Position numbers and translations under genes: made by a program. A DNA stretch of 64,000 bases from Vibrio orientalis CIP 102891 = ATCC 33934. GTDB taxonomy: Bacteria; Pseudomonadota; Gammaproteobacteria; Enterobacterales; Vibrionaceae. This document shows positions 8,795 through 17,714 of this stretch, one piece after another (position 1 is the stretch's first letter; each line of letters opens with the position of its first letter). The stretch is from NCBI RefSeq assembly GCF_000176235.1, contig NZ_ACZV01000004.1:682001-746000 (forward strand), read 5' to 3'. The notes under the pieces are model-generated. The model had not been told where the DNA came from, did no database searches, and saw only the letters and a program-made list of their open reading frames with translations.

Positions 8795-10003
8795 TTAAAG
8801 CAGGATAAAGATACCCGCTAGACACGCACTCATCAGGTTAGCTAATGTACCCGCAAGTACCGCTTTGATACCAAGGTTTGCTACTTCTGAGCGACGCTCT
8901 GGAGCAATTACGCCGATAGAGCCAAGCTGAATTGCGATAGAACCAATATTGGCAAAACCACACAGTGCAAAAGTAACGATAACTTGAGTGTGCTCAGATA
9001 GCAGTGCTTTGTGCTCAACAAAATCGATGAAAGCAACGAACTCGTTCATTACGATCTTCTGACCAATGTATGAACCTGCCATCAGTACTTCATTCGAAGG
9101 AACGCCAATCAACCAAGCTAAAGGCGAGAACAGGTAACCGAACAGCGCTTGCAGTGTAATACCGCTAAAGCCTGCCACTTCACCTAGGCTTTCTAGGCCA
9201 GTGTTAACCATTGCAATCACACTCACGAAAGCAATAAGCATAGTACCTACTGCAACCGCGACTTTCATACCGTTCATTGCACCGCTTGCAAGGGCATCAA
9301 TCACGTTGCTATCTTGCGCTTGATCCATTTCGATATCCGATTGATCAACGGGCGTATCGCGTTCAGGGACAATGATTTTTGCCATCATTAAGCTACCCGG
9401 AGCCGCCATAAAGCTTGCTGCAATTAGGTACTTAAGCTCTACGCCTAAGCCAGCATAACCACCCAGTACACTGCCCGCTACCGATGCCATACCACCAGCC
9501 ATTACAGCAAACAGTTCAGAACGAGTCATTCGAGAAAGGAAAGGACGAACAAGAAGTGGAGATTCACCCTGTGAAAGGAAGATATTACCTGTCGCTACTA
9601 ACGATTCTGCTTTACTGGTGCCTAAGAATTTTTGGATGCCGCCACCGATAAACTCGATAACTTTTTGCATAATGCCTAGGTAGTAAAGGGCAGAAATAAG
9701 AGCACTGAAGAAAATGATAATAGGAAGGACGCGAACCGCAAAAATGAAGCCAGTGCTAGCTAAGTCGCCAAATAGGAATTTTATCCCTTCATCGGCAAAG
9801 CCCAATAGACTTGAAACGCCACCACTTAGTGATGTTAAGGCCGCTTGGCCTAAAGGAAAATACAAAACTAACGCGGCAAAGCCTACCTGAAGCATCAAAG
9901 CGCGCGATACTGTTTTCCAGTTAATTGATTTTCGACTTTCTGATAGCAACACTGCACAAAGCAGCAAAGATGCCACACCGATTAAGCCAAATAACACATT
10001 CAT
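8795..10003 (-). CDS. nupC: Concentrative nucleoside transporter, NupC type
   Basis: Inner-membrane nucleoside uptake driven by a cation gradient (CNT family). The 402 aa are almost entirely hydrophobic helices. The family signatures GNIFLSQGESPLLVRPF (re-entrant hairpin 1) and GVPSNEVLMAGSYIGQK plus FALCGFANIGSIAIQLG (second repeat) carry the nucleoside-binding Gln/Glu and Asn/Glu residues. It stands alone, with a CRP-like site about 130-145 bases upstream, in keeping with CRP/CytR control of nupC in relatives. Confidence 0.95.
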   Translation of the reverse strand: MNVLFGLIGVASLLLCAVLLSESRKSINWKTVSRALMLQVGFAALVLYFPLGQAALTSLSGGVSSLLGFADEGIKFLFGDLASTGFIFAVRVLPIIIFFSALISALYYLGIMQKVIEFIGGGIQKFLGTSKAESLVATGNIFLSQGESPLLVRPFLSRMTRSELFAVMAGGMASVAGSVLGGYAGLGVELKYLIAASFMAAPGSLMMAKIIVPERDTPVDQSDIEMDQAQDSNVIDALASGAMNGMKVAVAVGTMLIAFVSVIAMVNTGLESLGEVAGFSGITLQALFGYLFSPLAWLIGVPSNEVLMAGSYIGQKIVMNEFVAFIDFVEHKALLSEHTQVIVTFALCGFANIGSIAIQLGSIGVIAPERRSEVANLGIKAVLAGTLANLMSACLAGIFILL

Positions 10004-10131
10004 TTAAAATTACCTCTACAAGCATTGAATAGATAGCTGGTCCTGTCCGTGGGGTCATTCACCATTCCGTGTGACGGCTTGTATTGGTAGAGCGATTACT
10101 CTCAACCGGGCGGAAAGTATAGCGCCACAAG

Positions 10132-10147
10132 TGAGATATTCATCACA
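10132..10147. promoter_or_regulatory. Candidate CRP site upstream of nupC
   Basis: TGAGATATTCATCACA matches the TGTGA-N6-TCACA core with one mismatch in the ten conserved bases. Distance to the nupC start is about 130 bases. CRP control of nupC is known in enteric bacteria; here it is inferred. Confidence 0.5.
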
Positions 10148-10312
10148 TATTTTTACGCAAACGTTCAAGCGTTCATCTTTCAATCAAAATGACTAAATCT
10201 AGTCCTCTGTTTAACGTCATCTTGACAAATTTGATGGCAATATTTGATTGAAGCTTTGTTGAATCGACGTCACACTTTTTGAGTATTTGAGAAAAAATAT
10301 TGATTATTTACT

Positions 10313-10443
10313 GGCTAAGTTATCAATAGCTTCTAGTTTTAAGGAATGAGATTTACGACAAGAATAAGTTCTCTAACAACGTCATAGGCTAACCTAGCAA
10401 GCACAACAATAAAGTTTCCCCGCGGGCATGCGGGGATTTTTTT
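10313..10443 (+). ncRNA. Candidate orphan small RNA
   Basis: A strong + strand terminator (10417-10443) lies where no + strand gene precedes it, because nupC runs the other way. About 100 bases before it is a possible sigma-70 promoter: TTGAGT at 10279-10284, a 17-base spacer and GATTAT at 10302-10307. This predicts a transcript of roughly 130 nt ending in the hairpin and U-run. The segment has no open frame with a ribosome-binding site. I do not recognise it as a known Vibrio sRNA. Confidence 0.4.
10417..10443 (+). terminator. Rho-independent terminator
   Basis: A 7-bp stem TCCCCGC/GCGGGGA with a 6-base loop, followed by seven T. Textbook form in the + direction; it could also insulate the gene at 10526 from upstream transcription. 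Confidence 0.85.
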
Positions 10444-10525
10444 GCCTATAGCGTAATTGCTATATCTGGTAATCTGAGACTGAGCCGTTAGAATACCCGC
10501 CCTACTATCATCTCTGAGAAATACC

Positions 10526-10969
10526 ATGCAACGCGATTACACTTATCAATCCCTCTCTGTAATGCCTCGAGATGAACTCGAAGAGCTTAGCCTTCGTATG
10601 GTTCATCGACTTGTTCCTGAAGAGTCTATGACGGAGCTTTTTACTTTCGAGCAAAGTGAAACTGAAAACGAAGATAAACTGCAAGAAGCGCAGTTTGATG
10701 CCATGCTTCGAATGAATGCGATTGCCCTCAGTGAGCTCCCTGCTCTATTTAGTGAGTCAGAGAACAAAGAGCAAAACATTCTGCGTATGCAGCGTCTATT
10801 GCTGTGGCACTTTTACACTGTTTCTTTCCATCTTGAACGTGCAATTCCGTTAGAAACTCACTGTAATCACGTCGAAGTTATCCTTAAGCAGAGCCCACAA
10901 AATGCGCTTGAATGGGTAACGACGTTAACCGACTTACTACGCCAATACGCGCAAATCGCTCAGTCTTAA
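10526..10969 (+). CDS. Conserved hypothetical protein, 147 aa
   Basis: Acidic, mostly helical soluble protein with no signal peptide or membrane segment. It starts MQRDYTYQSLSVMPRDELEE and ends LRQYAQIAQS. I recognise no domain. The frame is credible because it starts at an ATG, has normal Vibrio codon use and is followed at once by a strong terminator, giving a monocistronic unit. Function unknown. Confidence 0.75.
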   Translation: MQRDYTYQSLSVMPRDELEELSLRMVHRLVPEESMTELFTFEQSETENEDKLQEAQFDAMLRMNAIALSELPALFSESENKEQNILRMQRLLLWHFYTVSFHLERAIPLETHCNHVEVILKQSPQNALEWVTTLTDLLRQYAQIAQS

Positions 10970-10976
10970 TCGTCGT

Positions 10977-11006
10977 AAATGCCAATCACTTCTGCGATTG
11001 GCATTT
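10977..11006 (+). terminator. Terminator of the 147-aa gene
   Basis: An 11-bp stem AAATGCCAATC/GATTGGCATTT with an 8-base loop, 7 bases after the stop and followed by a T-rich stretch. Confidence 0.8.
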
Positions 11007-11096
11007 CACTTTCTATTTGTTAATCAACTTAGCTATTGACCAAGCGAATCAATCCTCGCCATACTGGTCTCTAAGTTCTCTAATGTTGTATTTCCA

Positions 11097-12017
11097 TTGC
11101 GTTTAATTGCTTTCCCACTCTTATTTGTAAGCGCTACTTGTTTGGCTGAAAACGAAGTCGATTACTCTTCGTGTCACAGCCAGCCCGACTCAGCGCAAAT
11201 CCTTGATACCGCCTTTAACTACGTAAACAGTCGCGTTTGTCAGCCTGCGATATGGTTTGATAATTTCTTTGTTGATGAGCGTATAGATGAAGATGCCAAT
11301 GCTGGCAGTGTGATCCGATGGCGAAACGACTTTTCTTATGTCAAGGGTGAAGGCTACCAATATAAGACACGCTTAAAGGCGCGGTTTTATTTACCCAAAG
11401 TAACCAAGCGATTAAAACTAGTCATTGAATCAGATGATGAAGATGACCTGTTCGGCCTTTTCCCAAACAGCAGTGATGAGGCTGAGAATGTCTTTGCCCT
11501 TCAATACGACTGGCTTAACAGCGAACGAACGAGTCTTAACTTTAAAATCACCGCTCATCCTGGCGCAGAAGCACGTTTCCGATATACCTATCCGCTCTCT
11601 GAAGATCTGCTGCTGCGAGCGACGCAAAAAGTGTATCAAAAGAAAACGCTGACGGGAGAATCAACAGAGCTCGACCTAGATTACTCTCTTAGCCCTGAAT
11701 TCTTACTTCGCTGGAGCAACTTCGCCACCTATGAAGATGATATTAAAGGTTGGGAGCTCGGTTCTGGCCTTACCCTCTACCAACATATCTCGGACCAGCA
11801 AGCGCTAAACTATCAATTGAGTACCACAGGTACCAATCGTCCGTACCATTATATTTCCAATACACATATGTCGGTCACCTATCGTCAAAACATTCTGCGC
11901 CCTTGGTTCTTTTACGAGTTAACGCCGGAATACAATTGGTCTAAAGAACCTAACACTGACCGTTTAGGTGAATTCAAAGCCACGATTAGGCTAGAAATCC
12001 TATTCCACAACATTTAA
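11097..12017 (+). CDS. Putative outer-membrane beta-barrel protein
   Basis: 306 aa with an N-terminal signal peptide (MRLIAFPLLFVSATCLA, cleavage before ENEVD). The rest alternates polar and aromatic residues in strand-like stretches (for example YQYKTRLKARFYLP and LLLRATQKVYQKK) and ends RLEILFHNI, which suggests an outer-membrane barrel. The start must be TTG at 11097, since no in-frame ATG precedes the signal peptide. An overlapping 7-codon frame (ATG at 11083, stop at 11106) covers this start and might affect its translation. Two cysteines (mature residues near 9 and 31) might form a disulphide. Substrate and role unknown. Confidence 0.7.
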   Translation: MRLIAFPLLFVSATCLAENEVDYSSCHSQPDSAQILDTAFNYVNSRVCQPAIWFDNFFVDERIDEDANAGSVIRWRNDFSYVKGEGYQYKTRLKARFYLPKVTKRLKLVIESDDEDDLFGLFPNSSDEAENVFALQYDWLNSERTSLNFKITAHPGAEARFRYTYPLSEDLLLRATQKVYQKKTLTGESTELDLDYSLSPEFLLRWSNFATYEDDIKGWELGSGLTLYQHISDQQALNYQLSTTGTNRPYHYISNTHMSVTYRQNILRPWFFYELTPEYNWSKEPNTDRLGEFKATIRLEILFHNI

Positions 12018-12037
12018 TTTCAGCTCATTCAAACGAA

Positions 12038-12064
12038 AGAACCCCACCAAAATGGCGGGGTTCT
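12038..12064. terminator. Terminator between convergent genes (barrel protein / dbpA)
   Basis: A 12-bp stem with one mismatch (AGAACCCCACCA and TGGCGGGGTTCT) and an AAA loop. The minus-strand side is followed by TTTCGTTT, so it best serves dbpA. Confidence 0.7.
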
Positions 12065-12089
12065 ACGTATTCATAAACGCGCTTCAGTA

Positions 12090-13466
12090 TTACTTCATTA
12101 CACGAGCTTTAAAGTTACGCCCTTTCATCTTGCCAGTTTGTAACTGCTTTAGAGCAGGCTTAACAATGTCATGCTCAACCGCCACGTAAGAAACCATCGC
12201 TAGGATATTAATCTTACCGATTTTCTTACCGTCTAAGCCTGCTTGCTTAGTTAGCGCGCCCAAGATGTCACCTGCACGAACCTTCTGCTTTTTACCGCCT
12301 AAGATTTGGATCGTCTGCATCTTTGGATAGAAAGCACGTTCAACTGGCTTCTCAGGTAGCTCTGATGCATTGATCGCAATATCCATGTATTCATCGATAC
12401 GCGCAACGCGGTATTCTTCTTTCTCGCTGTAGAAACTAAATGCTACGCCTTTCGAACCTGCGCGGCCAGTACGACCAATGCGGTGTACGTGCACTTCTGG
12501 GTCACGTGACAACTCAAAGTTAAATACGGCATCTAGGTTATCAACGTCCAGACCACGCGCTGCTACATCTGTCGCAACAAGAATAGAGATACTCTTATTA
12601 GCAAACATTGTCAGCGCTTGTTCGCGTTCACGTTGCTCCATATCACCATGAAGTTCAACCACGCTAAAACCGCGATGACCAAGCTCATCTGTTACGTTTT
12701 GTACTTCTTTCTTGGTGTTACAGAACACAACTGATGATTCTGGTTTATGCGTTAATAGTAGAGCCTCTAGTGCATCATCACGCTCTTCTGTTGTGTTCAG
12801 TTTATAGAACTTCTGTTCAATGGTACTTTTCTGGTGCGTCGATTCGACTTTAACCATCTCTGGGTTAACCATCACTTTAGCAGCCAAAGAATCGATGTTG
12901 TCTGGGAAAGTTGCACTAAATAGTAGTGTCTGACGTTTTTCTGGAACAGCATCGATAATGGTATCAATGGCGTCTTCAAAGCCCATATCTAGCATACGGT
13001 CCGCTTCGTCCAGTACCAGGGTATTTAGCTCATCAAGGCTAATACGCCCCTTAGACATATGATCAAGAATACGACCCGGCGTACCGACTAAGATGTGCGC
13101 GCCGTGCTCAAGTGAACCAATTTGTGGTCCCATTGGCATACCGCCACATAGGGTTAGCACTTTAATATTATGGATACCACGCGCTAACGTACGGATCTCT
13201 TTGGCTACTTGGTCCGCTAGTTCACGCGTTGGACAAAGTACCAAAGTCTGAACACGGAAACGTTTCACGTTAAGGTTGCTCAATAGACCCAATGAGAACG
13301 TCGCCGTTTTACCTGAACCCGTTTTACCTTGGCCGATAACGTCTTTGCCAGCCAATACCATCGGCAGTGCTTGCTGCTGAATTGGCGTCATCTCTGTGTA
13401 GCCAAGGCTATCAAGTGTTTCAGTCAGCTCAGGTCTTAGGTTCAGCGTTTTAAATGAAGTTGTCAC
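12090..13466 (-). CDS. dbpA: ATP-dependent RNA helicase DbpA
   Basis: DEAD-box helicase that acts on 23S rRNA during large-subunit assembly. Motifs in order are Q motif, GKTGSGKT (Walker A), PTRELADQ, TPGRILDH, DEAD (LVLDEADRMLD), SAT, VATDVAARGLD and HRIGRTGRAG. The C-terminal DbpA-type RNA-binding domain follows (from about residue 385, GGKKQKVRAGDILGAL). I choose the GTG at 13466 (458 aa, close to E. coli DbpA), which has AAAGGAT about 8 bases upstream. A TTG frame beginning at 13496 has no ribosome-binding site and overlaps that element. Confidence 0.95.
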   Translation of the reverse strand: MTTSFKTLNLRPELTETLDSLGYTEMTPIQQQALPMVLAGKDVIGQGKTGSGKTATFSLGLLSNLNVKRFRVQTLVLCPTRELADQVAKEIRTLARGIHNIKVLTLCGGMPMGPQIGSLEHGAHILVGTPGRILDHMSKGRISLDELNTLVLDEADRMLDMGFEDAIDTIIDAVPEKRQTLLFSATFPDNIDSLAAKVMVNPEMVKVESTHQKSTIEQKFYKLNTTEERDDALEALLLTHKPESSVVFCNTKKEVQNVTDELGHRGFSVVELHGDMEQREREQALTMFANKSISILVATDVAARGLDVDNLDAVFNFELSRDPEVHVHRIGRTGRAGSKGVAFSFYSEKEEYRVARIDEYMDIAINASELPEKPVERAFYPKMQTIQILGGKKQKVRAGDILGALTKQAGLDGKKIGKINILAMVSYVAVEHDIVKPALKQLQTGKMKGRNFKARVMK

Positions 13467-13519
13467 AATTTTATCCTTTAAGGATGTGTTAACCAAAAGT
13501 CGGTTAACGATAAAAACAA

Positions 13520-13545
13520 AAACCGCTTCAATAACGAAGCGGTTT
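13520..13545 (-). terminator. Terminator of folE
   Basis: A 10-bp stem AAACCGCTTC/GAAGCGGTTT with a 6-base loop, followed on the minus strand by TTTTGTTTTT. It lies 28 bases past the folE stop and separates folE from dbpA. Confidence 0.85.
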
Positions 13546-13572
13546 GAAAATCGGTTGAATCGTTACTCAGCC

Positions 13573-14226
13573 CTATCGAATTCCGTGCAGAAACTCATGT
13601 CTTGTTGCTGAGTTCGATTTAAAGATACCACCAAGCGCTGTTGTGGTTGTTTCGCTGGTCGCATCCATCACACCACGTGATTTCACGCAGTAGTGTGTTG
13701 CATCAATCGTTACTGCTACGTCATCTGACTCTAGCAATGTTTGCAGTGCCACGAGAATTTGTTGCGTCATTCGCTCTTGCACTTGTGGGCGCTGAGCAAA
13801 GAATCGAACTATACGATTGATCTTTGATAAGCCAATGATTTTGCCACGAGGAATGTAAGCGACAGCCGCGCGGCCATCAATCGTCACTAAATGGTGCTCA
13901 CATGTACTGGTCACGGTGATGTCTTTCACGCGAACCATCTCGCTCACGTTCATCTTATTTTCGATAACCGTGATTTTAGGGAAGTTTGAATAGTCTAACC
14001 CTGAGAATATCTCATCAACGTACATCTTCGCGATACGTTGCGGTGTTTCTTCAAGGCTATCGTCGGTAAGGTCAAGTTCTAATAGAGAAAGAATCTCACG
14101 CATATGGTGTTGAATTTTCTCTTTTTTCTCATCTCGACTGAACTGATTAGGCGCCATTGGCGTTTCTAATCCTCGTTGCTCTAGCGCATCTTTAACTAAC
14201 TTCGCTGATTCGCTAAGACCTGACAT
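13573..14226 (-). CDS. folE: GTP cyclohydrolase I
   Basis: Converts GTP to dihydroneopterin triphosphate, the first step of folate (tetrahydropterin) synthesis. The zinc and catalytic residues are visible: the Cys and His pair in [12 protein letters not shown] and the Cys in [13 protein letters not shown]. Start set at the ATG at 14226 ([11 protein letters not shown]), 217 aa against 222 in E. coli, with AGAGGAAG upstream; a longer frame to 14298 lacks support. Divergent from moeA, 158 bases apart, so two pterin-related pathways (folate and molybdopterin) share this intergenic region. Confidence 0.96.
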   Translation of the reverse strand: MSGLSESAKLVKDALEQRGLETPMAPNQFSRDEKKEKIQHHMREILSLLELDLTDDSLEETPQRIAKMYVDEIFSGLDYSNFPKITVIENKMNVSEMVRVKDITVTSTCEHHLVTIDGRAAVAYIPRGKIIGLSKINRIVRFFAQRPQVQERMTQQILVALQTLLESDDVAVTIDATHYCVKSRGVMDATSETTTTALGGIFKSNSATRHEFLHGIR

Positions 14227-14384
14227 ACCACTTCCTCTTACTTTACCCCTTTCGGATGGCAGACAAGGATACTCGGATTTATCAATAATTACACCCATAT
14301 TTTATCGAAGGTCATTATTGCACAAGGCTTTCTGTGGTAAAGTGACCGGATTATCTGACAATAATAAAAGAGTAGGATTTTGAT

Positions 14385-15620
14385 ATGGGCTGCTGTGATG
14401 CTCCTGGCTTGATGCCGATCGAAGATGCGATGGAAAAAATGCTGTCGCCAATTAAACCTATCCAAGCGACCTTACAACTCCCCCTAGCCGAAGCAATTGG
14501 CTACGTATTAGCTGAAGACATTCTATCCCCTATTTTCGTCCCTCCATTTGATAACTCAGCAATGGATGGATACGCTCTGCGTCTGGCAGATTTGGCGCAA
14601 AACAATGTTATGCCTTTAGCGGGTAAATCATTTGCAGGACAACCGTTCCATGGCGAATGGCCACAAGGTACCTGTATTCGCATTATGACGGGCGCAAAGA
14701 TCCCTGAAGGCTGTGACGCGGTGATCATGCAAGAGAATACCGAAGTGACCGATGCAGGTATTCAATTCAATCAAACCGATGTTAAGCCTCAGAACAACAT
14801 TCGCCCTATGGGTGACGATATTGCGCAAGGTGCAACGGTACTGGCGAAAGGTGCTCGTCTAACTTCACGTGATATTCCAATGATCGCGACTCTCGGTATC
14901 AGCCATGTAACCGTCGTCCGTAAGCCGCGTGTTGCTTTCTTCTCAACTGGTGATGAGCTAAAACCATTAGGTGAAACACTCGCAGAAGGCCAAATCTACG
15001 ACAGCAACCGTTACGGTATTAAACCTCTAATCGAAAACTTTGGTTGTGAAGCGATTGACCTAGGCATTATTCCTGATTGCCCAGAAACCCTAAAGGCGAC
15101 GTTTGAACAAGCTCAAACGTTGGCTGATGTGGTCGTGACGTCTGGCGGTGTCAGCGTTGGTGAAGCTGACTACACCAAAGATATTCTTGAAGAGCTAGGG
15201 CAAATTGGTTTTTGGAAGCTAGCAATTAAACCGGGCAAACCGTTCGCGTTTGGTAAGCTTTCTACCGCGTGGTTCTGTGGTCTTCCGGGCAACCCAGTGT
15301 CTGCTGTATTGACTATGTATGTTCTGGTACAACCGCTTCTAGCCAAACTTGCTGGCCACAGTGAATGGACAGCGCCTGAATCAATTCCAGCGATGACAAA
15401 AAGTGCCTTCAAGAAAGCGCCTGGCCGTACAGATTACCAACGTGGCATCTACTCTATTGAAGATGGCAAGTTTGTGGTTGAAACCACCGGTAACCAAAGC
15501 TCTGGTGCGTTCCGCTCTATGAGCCTTGCCAATTGCTTTGTGGTACTTGAGCGTGAACGTGGTCGCATAGAAGTCGGTGAAACAGTCAACATTCAACTGT
15601 TTAACTCAACGTTATACTAG
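14385..15620 (+). CDS. moeA: Molybdopterin molybdenumtransferase
   Basis: Inserts molybdate into adenylylated molybdopterin to make molybdenum cofactor. 411 aa with the family signatures [13 protein letters not shown] (N-terminal), [21 protein letters not shown] (active-site domain) and [13 protein letters not shown] at 14385 is preceded by AGTAGGA. It is followed by moeB after 9 bases, the usual moeAB pair. Confidence 0.96.
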   Translation: MGCCDAPGLMPIEDAMEKMLSPIKPIQATLQLPLAEAIGYVLAEDILSPIFVPPFDNSAMDGYALRLADLAQNNVMPLAGKSFAGQPFHGEWPQGTCIRIMTGAKIPEGCDAVIMQENTEVTDAGIQFNQTDVKPQNNIRPMGDDIAQGATVLAKGARLTSRDIPMIATLGISHVTVVRKPRVAFFSTGDELKPLGETLAEGQIYDSNRYGIKPLIENFGCEAIDLGIIPDCPETLKATFEQAQTLADVVVTSGGVSVGEADYTKDILEELGQIGFWKLAIKPGKPFAFGKLSTAWFCGLPGNPVSAVLTMYVLVQPLLAKLAGHSEWTAPESIPAMTKSAFKKAPGRTDYQRGIYSIEDGKFVVETTGNQSSGAFRSMSLANCFVVLERERGRIEVGETVNIQLFNSTLY

Positions 15621-15629
15621 GAGCAGCCA

Positions 15630-16379
15630 TTGGAGATCTTATCTGATCAAGAGATGCTGCGTTACAACCGCCAAATCATCCTGAAACAATTCGACTTTGA
15701 AGGCCAAGAGGCACTGAAACAAAGTTCGATTTTGATTCTAGGTGCTGGTGGTTTAGGTTGTGCGTCCAGTCAATATCTAGCAACGGCAGGCGTTGGTAAG
15801 CTTACGTTAATCGATGACGATATTGTTGAGTTATCAAACCTACAACGTCAAGTACTCCACCACGACAGCGACATTGGTGTTAAGAAGGTTGTTTCTGCCG
15901 CTCAATCCTTGCAGCAGTTAAATCCACACATCGAGCTCGACACGGTTGATAAGCGTTTGTCAGATGATGAACTCGCTGAACTCATCACACAGCACACATT
16001 AGTGCTTGATGCATCAGACAACGTCGAGACGCGTAACCAGCTAAATAAGTTGTGTTTTCAGTCGAAGACACCATTGGTTTCCGGTGCTGCGATTCGTATG
16101 GAAGGTCAAGTCAGTGTCTTTACCTACCAAGATGAAAGCGAACCATGCTATCAATGTTTAAGCGCCCTATTTGGTAATGCGGCGTTAAGCTGTGTTGAAG
16201 CTGGTGTTATGGCACCCGTCGTCGGTATTATCGGTGCGGTACAAGCTATGGAAGCGATTAAAGTTATCGCCAACTACGGCACGCCTAAACAAGGTAAAAT
16301 CTTAATGCTCGACGCGATGAGTATGTCATGGCGTGAGATGAACTTAATGAAGATGCCTAGCTGCCCGGTGTGTAGTTAA
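15630..16379 (+). CDS. moeB: Molybdopterin-synthase adenylyltransferase
   Basis: E1-like enzyme that adenylates the C-terminus of MoaD so that sulfur can be loaded for molybdopterin synthase. 249 aa. The nucleotide-binding GAGGLGCASSQYLA motif, the DDDIVELSNLQRQ block and the structural zinc cysteines (CYQC near residue 170 and CPVC at the C-terminus) are present. The start is a TTG at 15630 with AGGAGC about 6 bases before it. The protein begins MEILSDQEMLRYNRQI, as MoeB should, so the non-ATG start is believable and may keep its level below MoeA. Confidence 0.95.
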   Translation: MEILSDQEMLRYNRQIILKQFDFEGQEALKQSSILILGAGGLGCASSQYLATAGVGKLTLIDDDIVELSNLQRQVLHHDSDIGVKKVVSAAQSLQQLNPHIELDTVDKRLSDDELAELITQHTLVLDASDNVETRNQLNKLCFQSKTPLVSGAAIRMEGQVSVFTYQDESEPCYQCLSALFGNAALSCVEAGVMAPVVGIIGAVQAMEAIKVIANYGTPKQGKILMLDAMSMSWREMNLMKMPSCPVCS

Positions 16380-16411
16380 GCTGTTTAGCAAGTGAGGAAG
16401 GCTATCTATCG

Positions 16412-16732
16412 ATGAATAATCCCAAAGTTTTCCTCACTGCTATGCTATTACTTTGCCTTGTTTTCGCTGCAACTCTTTTGTTTCTCCCTGCCAATTCCTC
16501 TTCAACAGTGACTGGAACGGTTGTTTCACAAACGCTAACCCAATCTTTAGATGGGCACCGGCGCTATCTCAACATTGTTACCGATAACAATCAAAGCCTA
16601 CTCCTTCAATCCGATCCAAAGATCGATTGCCCAAAAGATTCCCATGTCACTATTCAACAAGAACAGAGTTTCTTTTCTGACCATGTATCCTATACAGTCA
16701 TAAAGTGCTTTCAATCACAATACAAGGAATAA
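16412..16732 (+). CDS. Membrane-anchored hypothetical protein, 106 aa
   Basis: An N-terminal hydrophobic segment (residues about 6-26, VFLTAMLLLCLVFAATLLFL) works as a signal anchor and is followed by a small, probably beta-rich exported domain with two cysteines (near residues 71 and 98). It lies 32 bases after moeB and 2 bases before the sseA start, so it is probably co-transcribed with both. No family recognised. Confidence 0.65.
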   Translation: MNNPKVFLTAMLLLCLVFAATLLFLPANSSSTVTGTVVSQTLTQSLDGHRRYLNIVTDNNQSLLLQSDPKIDCPKDSHVTIQQEQSFFSDHVSYTVIKCFQSQYKE

Positions 16733-16734
16733 GT

Positions 16735-17568
16735 ATGTCACCGCTTGTTACCCCACAATGGCTTAATCAGCAACTCAATGATCCCAATTTGGTTATTCTT
16801 GATGCCAGTATTGATTTTCAGATCCCGGGCGAAGTTGAAAAGGATAAAGCCAACTTCATTCCAATGTCGCGCCGCTTCGACTATGACAAAGTGTTCTGCG
16901 ACCCTGATAGCTCCCTCCCTCATATGATGCCAAGCGAAGAACGTTTTAACTCACTTGCTCAAGAGTTAGGACTGAATAACGATTCTGTGATTGTCGTGTA
17001 TGACAACAGTGGTACTTTCGCTTCACCAAGAGCCTGGTGGATGCTACGAGCGATGGGACACAATGAAGTGTATATTCTTGATGGCGGCCTGACAGAGTGG
17101 AAGGCGGCTGGCTTTGACACCAGAACAGAGTATTCTGTAGCGAGCGCCGCTGGTAATTTTTCAGGTAAGCTAAACCCTGAGTACTTTGTCGATGCTAAGT
17201 ATGTTGTGCAACAAATAGACAACAGCGAGAGTTTAACCGTGGATGCTCGTGCAAGAGCACGCTTTAATAGCGAAGTTGCTGAGCCACGCGCAGGCATTCG
17301 CAGCGGACATATTCCAAATTCTGTTTGTCAGCCCTTCGCTGAACTGATGGACAAACACAAGCTAAAGCCGGTCAACGAACTTAAAACGATCTTGAAACAC
17401 TCACTTTCTGCTGACGCATCTCAAACTCTGTTTAGCTGTGGTTCAGGCGTTACCGCCTGTATCGTTTTATTAGCAGCCGAACTAAGTGGATATACCAATC
17501 TTGCGGTATATGATGGCTCATGGACTGAATGGGGCGCCGATAGCGACTTACCTATCAGCAGTAAATAG
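16735..17568 (+). CDS. sseA: 3-mercaptopyruvate sulfurtransferase
   Basis: Tandem-rhodanese enzyme moving sulfur from 3-mercaptopyruvate to an acceptor. 277 aa. The inactive N-terminal rhodanese domain has VIVVYDNSGTFASPRAWWML; the active C-terminal domain carries the catalytic cysteine in SCGSGVTAC, the loop typical of mercaptopyruvate rather than thiosulfate sulfurtransferases. Start is the ATG at 16735 with AAGGAATA upstream; a longer frame to 16705 would overlap the previous gene. Position after moeB fits a sulfur-handling cluster. Confidence 0.92.
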   Translation: MSPLVTPQWLNQQLNDPNLVILDASIDFQIPGEVEKDKANFIPMSRRFDYDKVFCDPDSSLPHMMPSEERFNSLAQELGLNNDSVIVVYDNSGTFASPRAWWMLRAMGHNEVYILDGGLTEWKAAGFDTRTEYSVASAAGNFSGKLNPEYFVDAKYVVQQIDNSESLTVDARARARFNSEVAEPRAGIRSGHIPNSVCQPFAELMDKHKLKPVNELKTILKHSLSADASQTLFSCGSGVTACIVLLAAELSGYTNLAVYDGSWTEWGADSDLPISSK

Positions 17569-17615
17569 CAATATTGTTATTGCACAATGTCTCAGTTATT
17601 GCGGCAACCAAGTAA

Positions 17616-17644
17616 AAACAGCCAGCTATAAAAGCTGGCTGTTT
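17616..17644. terminator. Terminator between sseA and the Tad locus
   Basis: A perfect 12-bp stem AAACAGCCAGCT/AGCTGGCTGTTT with an ATAAA loop. It lies between two convergent units and can serve both. Confidence 0.85.
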
Positions 17645-17714
17645 ATCATTTACAGGGCGCCACTCATCGCCATCGCCCATAGAATACAAAAACAAGCAAA
17701 TATTAAGCAACGCA

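Noticed and set aside
10339..10527. 62-codon minus-strand frame
   Set aside because: Covers the strong + strand terminator and the start of the next gene; composition is not protein-like.
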